Shown: one piece after another, positions 36,935 to 48,333 of the stretch
Position numbering within the stretch: position 1 is the stretch's first letter
How the letters are laid out: each line of letters begins with the position of its first letter
Origin: an uncultured Ectothiorhodospiraceae bacterium
GTDB lineage: Bacteria; Pseudomonadota; Gammaproteobacteria; UBA9214
Reading direction: 5' to 3'
Assembly: GCA_947258845.1 (NCBI GenBank)
Contig: CAMYJZ010000013.1
Span: forward strand, 1-50,118
Length of the DNA: 50,118 nucleotides
Position numbers and translations under genes: made by a program
Notes under the pieces: model-generated
Databases searched by the model: none
Told to the model about the DNA's origin: nothing
The model's input: only the letters and a program-made list of their open reading frames with translations

Positions 36935-39247
36935 TCAGAACTCGGCAAGTCGGGCAAACAGTTCTTCTGCTTCGGCCTTTTGCTGGTCGTTGCCCTCCTC
37001 AAGCACCTCTTCCAGGATGCTGCGTGCGCTCTCCGGGTCACTCATATCGATGTAGGCACGGGCAAGATCGAGCTTGGTACCGACCTCATCGGATTTATCC
37101 AGCTGACCCTCGCTGGCATCCTCGAGATCCGACTCGCCGCTGTCATCCAGGGTGAACTCGATGGTGTTATCGGTCACCTCGCCGGATTCGACGCTGGCTT
37201 CCATACTCTCCAGATCGCCGGCCAGGGCGACCTCCGCTGACAGATCCTCCGTATCAACCAGGTCGACAGCAGTGTCCCCGGCATCGCGGTAGAGTTCCTC
37301 GTCAGGGGACAGTTCATAACCCATTACAGCCACCTTTTTCCAGAGCGGGCTGTCATCGCCAACGGATTCACGGAAGCCTGCAGCGAGACTGTTGAATGCC
37401 TCCGTGTTACCGGACACCCGGTAGATCTCCAGCAGTTTAACCGTGAGTTCCGGATCCCCGGGCTGGTCCTGCAGGGCGCCCTTGACCACCTCTTCTGCCT
37501 GCTCGAAACGGCCATAGGCGATATAGACGTCCGCTTCCGTCAGCGGTGCTCCGCTCTTCTCAGCATCCGGTGTTACGAGCGTACCGGTTTCTTCAGGCAG
37601 ATTCGCGACCTCTTCATCACCCTCCTGTTCCTTGGGCTCAACGACGGGTATGACCGGTTCCTGCCTGTGCTCCGTGGTTAAATCCGTCAGCTGGCTTTCC
37701 ATGGTCGGTTCGCCGCCGAATACGTCGTCGTTCTTGCGCTGCCGGGTGCTCGCCCAGAGAACTCCGCCCAGCACCATGGCAACCAGTACGCCCAGGCCCG
37801 ATAGCACGGGGTTGTCCAGCAGCCGGTCCACCAGTCGGCCTGGCATTCCCGTGTCACTGGCATCCTCAACCTTTTCGGCAACCGGGGCCGGTTCCTCGGC
37901 GGGTGTTGATTCAGCGTCCGGCGTGACGGGGGATTCCTGCTCCGCCGCTACGGGCAACTCAGCGGCGGCTGCCAGCGGTTCGGCCTCGGGTTCGGCTGCC
38001 GAAGCTACCGGCAGTTCTTCTTCCTGAGCCAGGCGGTTCTGCATGCTGGCCAGCTGGGTGTCTTTCAGCTCGAGCAGTCGTTTCATCGCCTCGACCTGTT
38101 CTTCCAGTTTGCTGACGCGGGATTGCAACTCCTCGCTCTGGGCACGTCCGGCCTCGGCCTCCTCGGTCGCCAGCGCCAGCTGCTGCTGAACATCACCACC
38201 TGCCGGCGCGTCTTCCTGCGCCGCCTGCGTCTCCGCTTCGCCGGTATCCGCCGCCCCCACGATGGCATCAGCCTCGGGGGCCACCAGCTGCAGGCGGGTC
38301 TCGGCAACCTGCCCGGGGGCCGCCCCGGGCGTTGTCGACGGTGAGGCTTCCGCCTGCGCCTCCTGGACCGCTGCGGTCCTGGCGCTGCGGGCGGCACGCC
38401 ATTCATCATACTGGCGCCGGGCCTCGCGCAAGGAATCAGAGCGGCTCATGGAAAGCATTTCGTCCCGGTCTGGCACCCGGAGTACGGCACCGGCCCTGAG
38501 ATTGTTGATGTTGTTGCCGGTAAACGCCTCGGGATTTGCGCGCTGCAGGGCCAGCATCATCTGCTGCATGCTGATATCACTGCCCGGTCGCAGCTGTTTC
38601 GCGATATCCCACAGGGTCTCGCTGCGCCTGACCGGACCGTACTGGTCTGTTGTCGCTGCCGGTTCCGGTGCCGTCGCAACCGGTGGTGGTGGCGGTGCCG
38701 GTGCCGGAGTCACCTGGCGTGGTGGCGGTGGCGGTGCCGGTGCCGGAGTCACCTGGCGTTGTACTTCCGGCGAGGGCGCTGCCGGCTGCACCCTGACCGC
38801 AGGCGGTGCCGGTATCACCGGTGGGCGGGGTGCGACCGGGGTGACCGGCATGGTATACGGCGGGTCGACCAGCACCGTGTACTGCCTGACCAGCCGCCCC
38901 TTGCTCCAGACAACTTCAAGCAGGAATTCGAGAAAGGCCTCACGCACGGGTTCCGTGGTGGATATGCGGATGACCGGCTTGCCGGACGGACTACGTCCGA
39001 CATTGAAACTGAAGTCATTCAGGATCCGTGACCTGGTAACACCGACCCGGGCAAAGGCCTCGCTGGATGCAATATTGACCTTGAGTTCCTCGAGCTCGGC
39101 ATCGGTTGCAGAGGTCAGCGTGACCACGGCCTTGAGCGGATTATTCAATACCGATGTGATCTCGATTTCACCAAGCCCAAGGGCAAATACCTTCGAGGAT
39201 GCAACAAAACACAGCAAGGCAACCGCTAGCGCCGATCTCCAGAACAT
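36935..39247 (-). CDS. fimV: FimV/HubP family pole-organising protein
   Basis: Large inner-membrane protein linking peptidoglycan to polar type IV pili and chemotaxis machinery. I start at 39247 (GGGGGGACGAAT before the ATG); the frame extends 21 codons further. It is 770 aa. Signal peptide 1-23 ('ALAVALLCFVASSKVFA') is followed by the FimV N-domain (24-130), then a Pro/Ala-rich stretch with two identical 13-residue units at about 164-189. A LysM domain (about 203-260), a coiled coil (about 365-410), one membrane helix (about 470-495) and an acidic TPR-type cytoplasmic part (about 560-770, including the FimV C-cap) follow. Next to asd and truA as in Pseudomonas. Confidence 0.93.
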   Translation of the reverse strand: MFWRSALAVALLCFVASSKVFALGLGEIEITSVLNNPLKAVVTLTSATDAELEELKVNIASSEAFARVGVTRSRILNDFSFNVGRSPSGKPVIRISTTEPVREAFLEFLLEVVWSKGRLVRQYTVLVDPPYTMPVTPVAPRPPVIPAPPAVRVQPAAPSPEVQRQVTPAPAPPPPPRQVTPAPAPPPPPVATAPEPAATTDQYGPVRRSETLWDIAKQLRPGSDISMQQMMLALQRANPEAFTGNNINNLRAGAVLRVPDRDEMLSMSRSDSLREARRQYDEWRAARSARTAAVQEAQAEASPSTTPGAAPGQVAETRLQLVAPEADAIVGAADTGEAETQAAQEDAPAGGDVQQQLALATEEAEAGRAQSEELQSRVSKLEEQVEAMKRLLELKDTQLASMQNRLAQEEELPVASAAEPEAEPLAAAAELPVAAEQESPVTPDAESTPAEEPAPVAEKVEDASDTGMPGRLVDRLLDNPVLSGLGVLVAMVLGGVLWASTRQRKNDDVFGGEPTMESQLTDLTTEHRQEPVIPVVEPKEQEGDEEVANLPEETGTLVTPDAEKSGAPLTEADVYIAYGRFEQAEEVVKGALQDQPGDPELTVKLLEIYRVSGNTEAFNSLAAGFRESVGDDSPLWKKVAVMGYELSPDEELYRDAGDTAVDLVDTEDLSAEVALAGDLESMEASVESGEVTDNTIEFTLDDSGESDLEDASEGQLDKSDEVGTKLDLARAYIDMSDPESARSILEEVLEEGNDQQKAEAEELFARLAEF
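38681..38758 (-). repeat. Tandem 39-nt repeat inside fimV
   Basis: Two head-to-tail copies, nearly identical, each encoding 13 residues: RQVTPAPAPPPPP. They lie in the linker between the N-domain and LysM domain, where length change is tolerated and slippage is likely. Confidence 0.85.
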
Positions 39248-39355
39248 ATTCGTCCCCCCTGTTTGGCTCTTCCTTTGATTAAGTACACCCGTGTCCATCA
39301 GCACTGACAAATCGGCGGTGAAGGCGCTCCAATCCCGCAGACTATAACTGATATT

Positions 39356-40378
<1,023 letters not shown>

Positions 40379-40438
40379 CGTTCTCAATTACCTGCTGCAT
40401 TGCCTGGGATCACCAGGCGGATTTATCAAAAATAACGA

Positions 40439-41521
40439 TCAGGTGGCTTGCAAGGCGCTTATGACGGCATCGCCCATTGCCGCGCTACCGACGGTCTGCA
40501 TCCCGGGCGAGGCGATATCCGGGGTCCGCAAGCCGCTGTCGAGCACCTTGCCCACCGCCTGCTCAACCCGCGTCGCCAGTTCCGGCAGATCCAGGCTGTA
40601 ACGCAGCATCATGGCGACCGAGAGGATGGTGGCCAGCGGATTGGCAATACCCTGACCCGCGATATCCGGTGCCGAGCCGTGGATCGGTTCGTACATCCCC
40701 TTGCCGCGGCTGTCCAGCGAGGCCGACGGCAGCATGCCTATGGAACCCGTCAGCATGGCCGCGGCATCGGAGAGGATATCACCGAACATGTTGGTCGTGA
40801 CCATGACATCGAACTGCTTGGGTTCACGCACCAGTTGCATGGCCGCGTTGTCCACGTACATGTGGCTCAGTTCAACGTCAGGGTATTCGTCCCGGCCCAG
40901 CGCGCTGATGACCTCGCGCCACAGCTCGCTGCATTCGAGCACATTGGCCTTGTCCACGGAGCACAGCCGGCGTGAACGCTTGCGTGCGATCTCGAACGCC
41001 GAGCGCCCGATACGCTCGATCTCCGATTCACTGTAGACCAGGGTGTTGAAACCCTCGCGCTGGCCGTCGTCCCGGGTCCGGATCCCGCGCGGTTTGCCGA
41101 AGTAGATGCCACCGGTCAACTCACGCACGATCATGATGTCCAGCCCGCTGACGATCCCGGGTTTCAGTGTCGAGGCATCGGCCAGTTGCGGATAGAGAAT
41201 GGCCGGACGCAGATTGGAAAACAGTTCCAGTTCGGCACGCAGTCCCAGCAGGCCCTGTTCCGGGCGCAGGTCGCGCTCCAGCTGTTCCCACTGCGGACCA
41301 CCGACCGATCCCAGCAGGATGGCGTCGGCCTGACGCGCCAGCGCCAGGGTCGGCCCGGGCAAGGGGTGTCCGGCCGCATCAAAGCCGGCGCCGCCGACGG
41401 GTGCATGCTCGAATTCGGCGGACAGTCCGAATGCCTGCTGCAGGCAGTGCAGGACCTTTTGCGCCTCGGCGACGATCTCGGGACCGATTCCGTCACCCGC
41501 CAGTATAGCTATTTTATTCAT
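40439..41521 (-). CDS. leuB: 3-isopropylmalate dehydrogenase
   Basis: NAD-dependent oxidative decarboxylation of 3-isopropylmalate, the last leucine-specific dehydrogenase step. It is 360 aa. '[12 protein letters not shown]' opens the protein. '[10 protein letters not shown]', '[14 protein letters not shown]' and '[17 protein letters not shown]' carry the substrate and metal residues. '[14 protein letters not shown]' is the NAD-specific loop. 31 nt after leuD. Confidence 0.97.
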   Translation of the reverse strand: MNKIAILAGDGIGPEIVAEAQKVLHCLQQAFGLSAEFEHAPVGGAGFDAAGHPLPGPTLALARQADAILLGSVGGPQWEQLERDLRPEQGLLGLRAELELFSNLRPAILYPQLADASTLKPGIVSGLDIMIVRELTGGIYFGKPRGIRTRDDGQREGFNTLVYSESEIERIGRSAFEIARKRSRRLCSVDKANVLECSELWREVISALGRDEYPDVELSHMYVDNAAMQLVREPKQFDVMVTTNMFGDILSDAAAMLTGSIGMLPSASLDSRGKGMYEPIHGSAPDIAGQGIANPLATILSVAMMLRYSLDLPELATRVEQAVGKVLDSGLRTPDIASPGMQTVGSAAMGDAVISALQAT

Positions 41522-41552
41522 GATATTAGTTAATTATGCAATATTTCTAATG

Positions 41553-42194
41553 TTATTTATCAAATAACCACGGGACTTCGAGCCAACGTGCTTCCTCATA
41601 GCGGCGGATGTCGTCGGCATGTTGCAGGGTCAATGCGATGTCATCCAGCCCCTGGATCAGGCAGTCCTTGCGAAACGGATCGACCTCGAAGCCGATGATC
41701 TCCTGTTCCGGAGTCGTGATCTGTTGCGCGGGCAGGTCAACGCGCAGCGTATACCCCGGTGAGCCGGCGACCGCCTCAAACAGTCGATCCACGACCACGC
41801 TGTCGAGGACGATCGGCAGCACCCCGTTCTTGAAACAGTTATTGAAAAAGATATCCGCAAAACCGGGGGCGATGACCACCCGAAAACCGTAATCGAGCAG
41901 CGCCCACACGGCGTGCTCACGCGAGGAACCGCAACCGAAGTTCTCGCGCCCCAGCAGGATGACCGCATCCTGGTAAGGCGACTGGTTCAGCACGAAGTCG
42001 GGATTGAGGGGACGCCGGGAATTGTCCTTGCCGGGCTCGCCGTGGTCCAGGTAACGCCAGTCGTCGAACAGGTTCGGGCCGAAACCGGTGCGGTGTATCG
42101 ACTTCAGGAACTGCTTGGGAATGATGGCATCGGTGTCGACGTTCGGCCGGTCCAGCGGCGTTACGATTCCCGAGATGACAGTGAATTTATCCAT
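41553..42194 (-). CDS. leuD: 3-isopropylmalate dehydratase small subunit
   Basis: Small (swivel) subunit of isopropylmalate isomerase, 213 aa. '[16 protein letters not shown]' (about 18-33) and '[21 protein letters not shown]' around residues 78-98 are the substrate-binding signatures. Works with LeuC, whose gene ends 18 nt upstream. Confidence 0.97.
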   Translation of the reverse strand: MDKFTVISGIVTPLDRPNVDTDAIIPKQFLKSIHRTGFGPNLFDDWRYLDHGEPGKDNSRRPLNPDFVLNQSPYQDAVILLGRENFGCGSSREHAVWALLDYGFRVVIAPGFADIFFNNCFKNGVLPIVLDSVVVDRLFEAVAGSPGYTLRVDLPAQQITTPEQEIIGFEVDPFRKDCLIQGLDDIALTLQHADDIRRYEEARWLEVPWLFDK

Positions 42195-42212
42195 GCTGTT
42201 TAACCGTTCTGT

Positions 42213-43625
42213 TCAAGTGTCACCCGCCTGGCGGACGTCCGTGAAGTGACCGGCCACCGCCGCGGCGGCGGCCATCGCCGGACTGACCAGATGGGTGCGA
42301 CCACCCTGCCCCTGCCGGCCCTCGAAATTCCTGTTCGAGGTGGAGGCACAGCGGTCGCCGGCCTCGAGCCGGTCGGCATTCATGGCCAGGCACATGGAAC
42401 AACCGGGTTCACGCCATTCGAAACCGGCCTCGGTAAAGACACGGTCCAGTCCCTCTGCCTCGGCCTGCTGTTTGACCAGACCGGAGCCGGGCACCACCAG
42501 GGCCTGCTTGATGCCCGCGGCCACCCGGCGACCGCGGATGACAGCGGCGGCGGCGCGCAGGTCCTCGATGCGGGCATTGGTGCAGCTGCCGATGAACACG
42601 TGGTCCGGACGAATGTCCGTGATGGCCATGCCCGGCTGCAGATCCATATACGCCAGGGCATTGCGCATGCCCTCGCGCTTAACGGGGTCGGACTCGGCGT
42701 CCGGGTCCGGGACCACAGCATCGATGGCGGTCACCATCTCCGGCGAGGTACCCCAACTCACCTGGGGCGCCAGACTGCCAGCGTCCAGGGTGATTACCCG
42801 GTCAAACCCGGCATCCGCGTCACTGTGGAGTTCGGCCCAGGCGGACACCGCCTGATCCCAGTGTTCACCGCCCGGGGCATAGGGTCGACCCTCGAGGTAT
42901 GCGATGGTGGTGTCGTCCACGGCAATCATGCCGGCGCGGGCACCGGCCTCGATGGCCATGTTGCAGACCGTCATACGCCCTTCCATGGACAGGTCGCGGA
43001 TCACCTGACCGCCAAATTCCAGGGCAAATCCGGTGCCACCGGCGGTACCGATCCTGCCGATGATGGCCAGCACCACGTCCTTGGCGGATACCCCGGGGGC
43101 CAGCCGGCCATCGACCCGGATCTGCATATTCCCGGACTTCTTCTGGATCAGGCACTGGGTTGCCAGCACATGCTCGACCTCGGAGGTGCCGATACCGAAG
43201 GCCAGGGCACCGAAGGCGCCGTGGGTCGATGTGTGGGAATCGCCGCACACCACCGTCATGCCGGGCAGCGTGGCACCCTGCTCCGGGCCGATGACATGCA
43301 CGATGCCCTGGCGCAGGTCGGTCATAGTGAATTCAGTGATATCGAATTCGCTGCAATTCAGGTCCAGGGTCTCGACCTGAACGCGCGAGACCGGGTCGCT
43401 GATACCGGCCGCGCGATCGGTTGTCGGGACGTTGTGATCCGGCACGGCCAGGATGGACTGGCTGCGCCAGGGCCGGCGACCGGCCAGGCGCAGTCCTTCA
43501 AAGGCCTGTGGCGAGGTCACCTCGTGCACCAGATGCCGGTCGATGTACAGCAGGGCCGTCCCGCCATCGTCCTGTCTCACGAGGTGGGAGTCCCAGAGTT
43601 TGTCATAGAGGGTCTTGCCGGACAT
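42213..43625 (-). CDS. leuC: 3-isopropylmalate dehydratase large subunit
   Basis: Aconitase-type [4Fe-4S] enzyme that isomerises 2- to 3-isopropylmalate. About 470 aa from the ATG at 43625 ('[11 protein letters not shown]', the family start); the open frame begins 8 codons earlier without a ribosome site. Cluster cysteines are in '[12 protein letters not shown]' and '[10 protein letters not shown]'. '[21 protein letters not shown]' (about 127-147) is the substrate region. First of leuC-leuD-leuB-asd, all closely spaced. Confidence 0.96.
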   Translation of the reverse strand: MSGKTLYDKLWDSHLVRQDDGGTALLYIDRHLVHEVTSPQAFEGLRLAGRRPWRSQSILAVPDHNVPTTDRAAGISDPVSRVQVETLDLNCSEFDITEFTMTDLRQGIVHVIGPEQGATLPGMTVVCGDSHTSTHGAFGALAFGIGTSEVEHVLATQCLIQKKSGNMQIRVDGRLAPGVSAKDVVLAIIGRIGTAGGTGFALEFGGQVIRDLSMEGRMTVCNMAIEAGARAGMIAVDDTTIAYLEGRPYAPGGEHWDQAVSAWAELHSDADAGFDRVITLDAGSLAPQVSWGTSPEMVTAIDAVVPDPDAESDPVKREGMRNALAYMDLQPGMAITDIRPDHVFIGSCTNARIEDLRAAAAVIRGRRVAAGIKQALVVPGSGLVKQQAEAEGLDRVFTEAGFEWREPGCSMCLAMNADRLEAGDRCASTSNRNFEGRQGQGGRTHLVSPAMAAAAAVAGHFTDVRQAGDT

Positions 43626-43709
43626 CGGTGCAGTTCCAAAAGCAGTCATTACACAGGCGAAGGATTATATAGGATGGCCGGGCCGAATACAGGCACGGAT
43701 CGGCGCAAC

Positions 43710-44796
43710 TCAGATGACGCCCTTGATACCCCGGTAGACGACGGCCAGGGCGCACAGGCTGATCACGGCGGCCAGCAGGAACATGGCCTCGGGATTGATG
43801 CCGGTCCACAGATAACCGCTCACCACGCTGCCGGCCGCCCCGCCCGCCCCGAAGCTCAGGCTACTGTAGAGAGCCTGGCCGCGCCCCTGGTGGGCACCGG
43901 TAAACAGGACATGGATCATGTAGATCGCCACGGCATGGTAGAGCCCGAAACTTGCCGCGTGCAGTCAGCAGCCAGCGCAGCACGGTGAGACCGACAGCGG
44001 CCAGCAACAGGCGGCGCGCACCGAAGCGCGGCAACAGGCGCGGCATCACCATGAACACGCCGATTTCGGCAATCACGCCCAGCCCCCACAACTGTCCGAT
44101 CAGCGAACGCGAATAGCCGAAGTCTTCCAGGTAGAGGGTGAAGAAGGCGTAGTACGGCCCGTGGCTGGCCTGCATCAAAAAGCACACGGCAAGCAACGCA
44201 ATCACCAGCGGCCGCCCGAGGACCTTGCGTAGCGGTTCCTGGTCTAGCGGCAAATGACCGGCCGCCGATTCCGGTACCGCCAGACTGCTGAACCAGATGG
44301 CGATAAACAGCCCCAGCACGACCGCCGGCAGCATGCCGGTCCCGTAGGTATCGAGTAGCGGGCCGAGACCGGCAGCGGTGATGATAAAACCGACAGAGCC
44401 CCACAGGCGGATGCTGCTGTAACGCCAGGTGTCGCTGCCGAGGTGGCTCATGGTCGTCGCTTCGAACTGCGGCAACGACGCATTCCAGAAGAAACTGAAC
44501 ACGATCATCACCGCCACCAGCCACCAGTAGCCGCTGCCAAGGAAGACACCGGCAAAGGCGACAGCGGCCAGCAGCGAGGCGATCCGCACGATCAGCATGC
44601 GCTGGCCGGTATGGTCGGCGATCCAGCCCCAGACATTGGGTGCCACAATCTTGGTGGCCATCAGGATCGCGACCAGCTCACCGATTTCGGCCACGCCGAA
44701 ACCCAGGGACTTTAGGTACAGGCTCCAGTAGGGGACCAGCGCGCCCAGGGAGGCGAAATAGAACAGGTAGAAACCGGACAGACGCCAGTAGTTCAT
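43710..44796 (-). pseudogene. MFS transporter, frame broken by internal deletion
   Basis: The 5' part (44796 down to about 43965) encodes a good MFS transporter of the LacY/phenylpropionate-permease-like group ('FYFASLGALVPYWSLYLKSLGF' region, nine or so helices) up to 'RWLLT'. The rest continues in a different frame from about 43962 as 'LHAASFGLYHAVAIYMIH' and ends normally at 43710. In my memory of the family about 15-18 residues separate these motifs, so roughly 45-55 bases seem deleted, with a frame change. Read as written, the protein ends in 30 nonsense residues. Both halves are otherwise intact, so the lesion is recent, or an assembly error. It lies between aroC and leuC. Confidence 0.8.
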
Positions 44797-44848
44797 GCCG
44801 GGTCCAGCGCGCTACCGGGGCAACAGGAGATGGCCGGGTCTGGCCGGA

Positions 44849-45952
44849 CTATTCATCCACGCTGGCAGGAATAACCGGTGTATCCGAGTGTACATCCAGG
44901 TTCTGCGCGCGGTGACGCAACAGGTGGTCCATGAGCACGATGGCCAGCATGGCCTCGGCAATCGGCGTGGCACGTATGCCGACACAGGGATCGTGACGCC
45001 CGGTGGTGACCACCTCGAGCGGCTCACCGCCGGTATTCACCGTGCGTCCCGGCAGGCGGATACTCGAGGTCGGTTTCAGGGCGATACTGGCGAGGATGTC
45101 CTGGCCGCTGGATATGCCACCCAGCACGCCGCCGGCATGGTTGCTGAGAAAACCCTGCGGGGTGATCTCGTCACGGTGCTCGGTGCCCTTCTGGGCGACA
45201 CAGGCAAAACCGGCGCCGATCTCCACCCCCTTCACGGCATTGATGCTCATCAGGGCGTGGGCGATGTCCGCGTCCAGGCGATCGAAGATCGGCTCACCCA
45301 GTCCCGGCGGAATACCCGTCGCCTCCACGTTGATGCGTGCGCCGATGGAGTTGCCCTCCTTGCGCAGGGCATCCATGTAGTCCTCGAGCTCCTGCACCCG
45401 GGCAGGGTCGGGGCAGAAGAAGGGGTTGTTCTCCACGCTGTCCCAGTCCCGAAGCTCGAGTTCGATGGGACCCAGCTGGGCCAGGTAGCCCCGGATACGG
45501 ACTCCCAGTTTCGTGGCCAGGTATTTCTTGGCAATGGCACCGGCCGCCACCCGCATGGCCGTTTCGCGCGCCGACGAACGTCCACCGCCGCGATAATCAC
45601 GGAAGCCGTATTTCTGCTGGTAGGTATAGTCCGCATGCCCGGGGCGGAAGCGATCCATGATCTTGGAATAATCCTTGGAACGCTGGTCGATATTCTGGAT
45701 CAACAGGCCGATGGGGGTGCCGGTTGTCTTGCCTTCGAACACACCTGACAGGATCTGCACCTCGTCGGTCTCGCGCCGCTGGGTGGTGTGCCTGGACTTG
45801 CCCGGTTTGCGGCGATCCAGGTCTCGCTGGAGGTCCGCTGCCGACAATTCCATGCCGGGCGGACAGCCGTCCACGATGCAGCCCAGGGCCGGACCGTGGC
45901 TTTCCCCGAAACCGGTGACCGTGAAGAGTTTTCCGAAGCTGTTTCCCGACAT
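44849..45952 (-). CDS. aroC: Chorismate synthase
   Basis: Last shikimate-pathway step, converting EPSP to chorismate with reduced FMN. It is 367 aa. 'GESHGPALG' (about 16-24), '[14 protein letters not shown]' and '[19 protein letters not shown]' (about 124-142) carry the active-site histidines and FMN-binding arginines. Complete at both ends. Neighbour of prmB in many gammaproteobacteria. Confidence 0.97.
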   Translation of the reverse strand: MSGNSFGKLFTVTGFGESHGPALGCIVDGCPPGMELSAADLQRDLDRRKPGKSRHTTQRRETDEVQILSGVFEGKTTGTPIGLLIQNIDQRSKDYSKIMDRFRPGHADYTYQQKYGFRDYRGGGRSSARETAMRVAAGAIAKKYLATKLGVRIRGYLAQLGPIELELRDWDSVENNPFFCPDPARVQELEDYMDALRKEGNSIGARINVEATGIPPGLGEPIFDRLDADIAHALMSINAVKGVEIGAGFACVAQKGTEHRDEITPQGFLSNHAGGVLGGISSGQDILASIALKPTSSIRLPGRTVNTGGEPLEVVTTGRHDPCVGIRATPIAEAMLAIVLMDHLLRHRAQNLDVHSDTPVIPASVDE

Positions 45953-45994
45953 GCGGCTATTGTAACGGCTTAACCCCCGGGCGTCCCGTATTAA

Positions 45995-46052
45995 TTGTTC
46001 ATGTTCCTGTTAAAGAACAAGCGCTTCCAACCGATAGATATCAGTGTATCGG
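45995..46052. promoter_or_regulatory. Two inverted repeats in the aroC/small-gene divergent region
   Basis: TTGTTC (45995-46000) with GAACAA (46015-46020), and CCGATA (46031-46036) with TATCGG (46047-46052). They lie between two divergent genes, 28 nt before the small gene's start at the nearest. They could be operators or a leader hairpin; no promoter consensus is convincing. Confidence 0.35.
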
Positions 46053-46079
46053 TAAACCGGAATCCAAGGAGATACCGCC

Positions 46080-46277
46080 ATGGCACACTCGGCCACCATT
46101 CGTTCACGGGTTGGCAATTACCTGGGGCAACCCATCTACCAGACCATCGAGTCTCACAACGGGACCTACGTATTTGACCGGATCGCGGAGAACGTCGACG
46201 GGGAATTTCCCCTGGAGCAGCTGAAGAAGAACGAGCTGCTGGTCAGGCCCGGCCTGATCTACCGCAGCAAGGGCTAG
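46080..46277 (+). CDS. Small protein of unknown function (65 aa)
   Basis: 65-residue protein with a strong AAGGAG site 8 nt before the ATG. It is soluble and mixed-charge with no signal or membrane segment and no cysteine. It reads like one small beta-rich domain: 'GNYLGQPIYQTIESHNGTYVFDR' is split over residues 12-34, and 'LVRPGLIYRSKG' forms the end. I do not recognise it. It stands alone on the plus strand between aroC and the next small gene, with palindromes upstream. Confidence 0.7.
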   Translation: MAHSATIRSRVGNYLGQPIYQTIESHNGTYVFDRIAENVDGEFPLEQLKKNELLVRPGLIYRSKG

Positions 46278-46321
46278 TCTTCGCCGACCCCTGCAGGCCG
46301 TCGCCTTCCGCAGGTCTGTGG

Positions 46322-46630
46322 CTAGATATCCAGCCCGCGCTTGTGGGTTTCGTTGATCTGGTAGAGCAGCCGGATGAACGGCAGTTCCCGCTCGTTGCGC
46401 TGTTTCACGATGCGCATGAATTCCAGGTCTGTGCGCCCGAACAGGTAGCTGCCGTCGGCCATCGATGCGCGCAGTTCGCGCAGCTCTTCCAGCAGTAGTC
46501 CCAGGTAGGCCGGATTGGCATCGATCACATCCATGTCGTAATCCGTGGAGGCACGCAGTTCCTGGAGATCGAATATCACCTGGTCCACCAGGCCCGCGTA
46601 TTCCTCGGCTGAGCGTGCTCTTTCACCCAT
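46322..46630 (-). CDS. Small helical protein of unknown function (102 aa)
   Basis: 102-residue protein, acidic and almost wholly alpha-helical, with heptad-like leucines ('LVDQVIFDLQELRAS', 'LGLLLEELRELRAS'). No signal peptide or membrane segment. Relatives next to prmB in other gammaproteobacteria are, as I recall, sometimes labelled as secretion proteins with little basis. It lies 19 nt behind prmB and is likely co-transcribed. Function unknown; it might form a small complex through its helices. Confidence 0.75.
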   Translation of the reverse strand: MGERARSAEEYAGLVDQVIFDLQELRASTDYDMDVIDANPAYLGLLLEELRELRASMADGSYLFGRTDLEFMRIVKQRNERELPFIRLLYQINETHKRGLDI

Positions 46631-46649
46631 AAATTCAGTTCATCCCTTG

Positions 46650-47582
46650 CTACGCGCCGCCCGCGCCGGCAGGCGCTGCAACCCCGGAATCGAAGACCTG
46701 GCGGTATTCAAGCAACTGGTGACGCTCCAGCAGGAACACGCCTTCCCCGCCGTGCTCGAAATCCAGCCACAGGAACGGCACCTCCGGAAAACGCGCCACC
46801 AGGGCCTCCTGGCTGTAACCCACTTCGACGATGAGTATCCCGGATTCGGCCAGGTAAGCAGCGGCCTCCACCAGGATTCGCACAACGATGTCCATGCCAT
46901 CCGCACCCGCGGCCAGCGCCAGGGCCGGTTCATGCCGGAACTCCCGCGGGAGCGTCTGCATCTCCGCGTTGCCGACATAGGGCGGATTGGACACGATGAC
47001 ATCATAGCACCCGCCCCCTACTCCGCCGAACAGGTCGGATTCGACCAGCCGGACACGCTGCCCCAGCCCGTGGCGCTCAACATTCCGTCGCGCCACGGCC
47101 AGGGCATCGGGAGAGATATCGACGGCATCCACGCGGGCACCCGGGAAGGCATGGGCACAGGCAATGCCGATACAGCCACTGCCGGTGCACAGGTCCAGAA
47201 CAGCGCCGACCTGCTGCGGGTCTACCCAGGGAACGAACCGTTCCTCAATCAGTTCCGCGATCGGGGAGCGCGGCACAATCACGCGCTCGTCGACATAGAA
47301 AGACAGACCGGCAAACCAGGCCTCATGTGTCAGGTAGGCCGCCGGCTTGCGGGTCTCGATGCGTGCCTCGATCAGCTCGATGACCTGCTCGCGCTCGGCA
47401 GCCGTCAGCACGCCGTCGAGGCAGGTATCCGGCAGCCCATGGTCCAGGTGCAGCGCATACATCACCAGCGCCGCGGACTCGTCCAGGGCATTATCGGTAC
47501 CGTGCCCGAAGAACAGGCCGGCCGCATCGAAGCGACGGGCACCCCAGCGAATAAAATCCCGCACTGTTTTGAGTGTATCCAT
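46650..47582 (-). CDS. prmB: Ribosomal protein uL3 glutamine methyltransferase
   Basis: SAM-dependent methyltransferase that modifies a glutamine of ribosomal protein L3. From the ATG at 47582 it is 310 aa, the same as E. coli PrmB. The frame extends 109 codons further only as a shadow of the divergent SCO gene. 'VLDLCTGSGCIGIA' is SAM motif I and 'DVIVSNPPYVG' the catalytic NPPY that holds the glutamine amide. 'YLTHEAWFAGLSFYVDERV' spans the family-specific N-part. PrmC is the closest alternative, but length and N-terminus favour PrmB. Confidence 0.94.
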   Translation of the reverse strand: MDTLKTVRDFIRWGARRFDAAGLFFGHGTDNALDESAALVMYALHLDHGLPDTCLDGVLTAAEREQVIELIEARIETRKPAAYLTHEAWFAGLSFYVDERVIVPRSPIAELIEERFVPWVDPQQVGAVLDLCTGSGCIGIACAHAFPGARVDAVDISPDALAVARRNVERHGLGQRVRLVESDLFGGVGGGCYDVIVSNPPYVGNAEMQTLPREFRHEPALALAAGADGMDIVVRILVEAAAYLAESGILIVEVGYSQEALVARFPEVPFLWLDFEHGGEGVFLLERHQLLEYRQVFDSGVAAPAGAGGA

Positions 47583-47681
47583 GGTCTCTTCGAGTGTGGC
47601 GGCGGGTGGCAAACCGCCCGGGGAGGTCCCCGGTAAAGTGTTAATGAAGCGCGCCAGCGTCTGTGGAATAATGCGCCCCCT

Positions 47682-48326
47682 ATGACGACACAACGTACAC
47701 CATCGAAACTGCGCCTGGCCCTGCTGTTCGCCGTCACCACGGTCCTGGCCGTGGCCGCGGGCTACTGGACCTCCGGGTACTTGCTCAAGGGGCAGGCCGG
47801 GCTGCAGGACCTGCAGGCCACCCACTTCAACGCGGCCCGGGCACTGCAGCCCTTCGAGCTGCTCGATCATACAGGAAAAGCCTTCACCAATAACGAGCTC
47901 AGGGGGCACTGGTCATTCATCTTTTTCGGCTACACTCACTGCCCCGATGTCTGCCCGACCACCCTGTCCGTGCTCAACAGTGTGGCCACACGACTCCGGG
48001 AACAGGCCGGGCAGACCAGGTACATCTTCATCAGTGTCGATCCCGAACGCGACACCCCGGACAAACTCGGCCAGTTCGTGTCCTACTTCAACACCGACTT
48101 TATCGGGGTTACCGGCACGACCGAGGCCATCGGCCAGCTGACCCGGCAACTGGGTGTCATCGCGGCACGGGTTGAGGACGGGGCCGACGCTGAAAACTAC
48201 CTGGTCGACCACACCGCCAGCATCCTGCTGATCGATCCGGATGGACACTTCCACGCGCTGTTTTCACCGCCGCTCAAGGCCGCCAACATCGTCTCTGACT
48301 TTACCCGGATTGCAGAGGCCTACTGA
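47682..48326 (+). CDS. SCO1/SenC copper chaperone
   Basis: Periplasmic thioredoxin-fold protein that delivers copper, or reducing power, to the CuA site of cytochrome oxidase. It is 214 aa. An N-terminal helix (11-28, 'RLALLFAVTTVLAVAAGYW') anchors it. The copper ligands are C87 and C91 in 'HCPDVCP' and H177 in 'YLVDHTAS'. It is divergent from prmB. The PCuAC gene starts 7 nt after it, so the two are one unit. Confidence 0.94.
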   Translation: MTTQRTPSKLRLALLFAVTTVLAVAAGYWTSGYLLKGQAGLQDLQATHFNAARALQPFELLDHTGKAFTNNELRGHWSFIFFGYTHCPDVCPTTLSVLNSVATRLREQAGQTRYIFISVDPERDTPDKLGQFVSYFNTDFIGVTGTTEAIGQLTRQLGVIAARVEDGADAENYLVDHTASILLIDPDGHFHALFSPPLKAANIVSDFTRIAEAY

Positions 48327-48333
48327 TACCGAC

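Noticed and set aside
42246-43988. 580-aa open frame on the plus strand
   Set aside because: Antisense to leuC over nearly its whole length, low-complexity His/Gly/Asp composition, no family motif.
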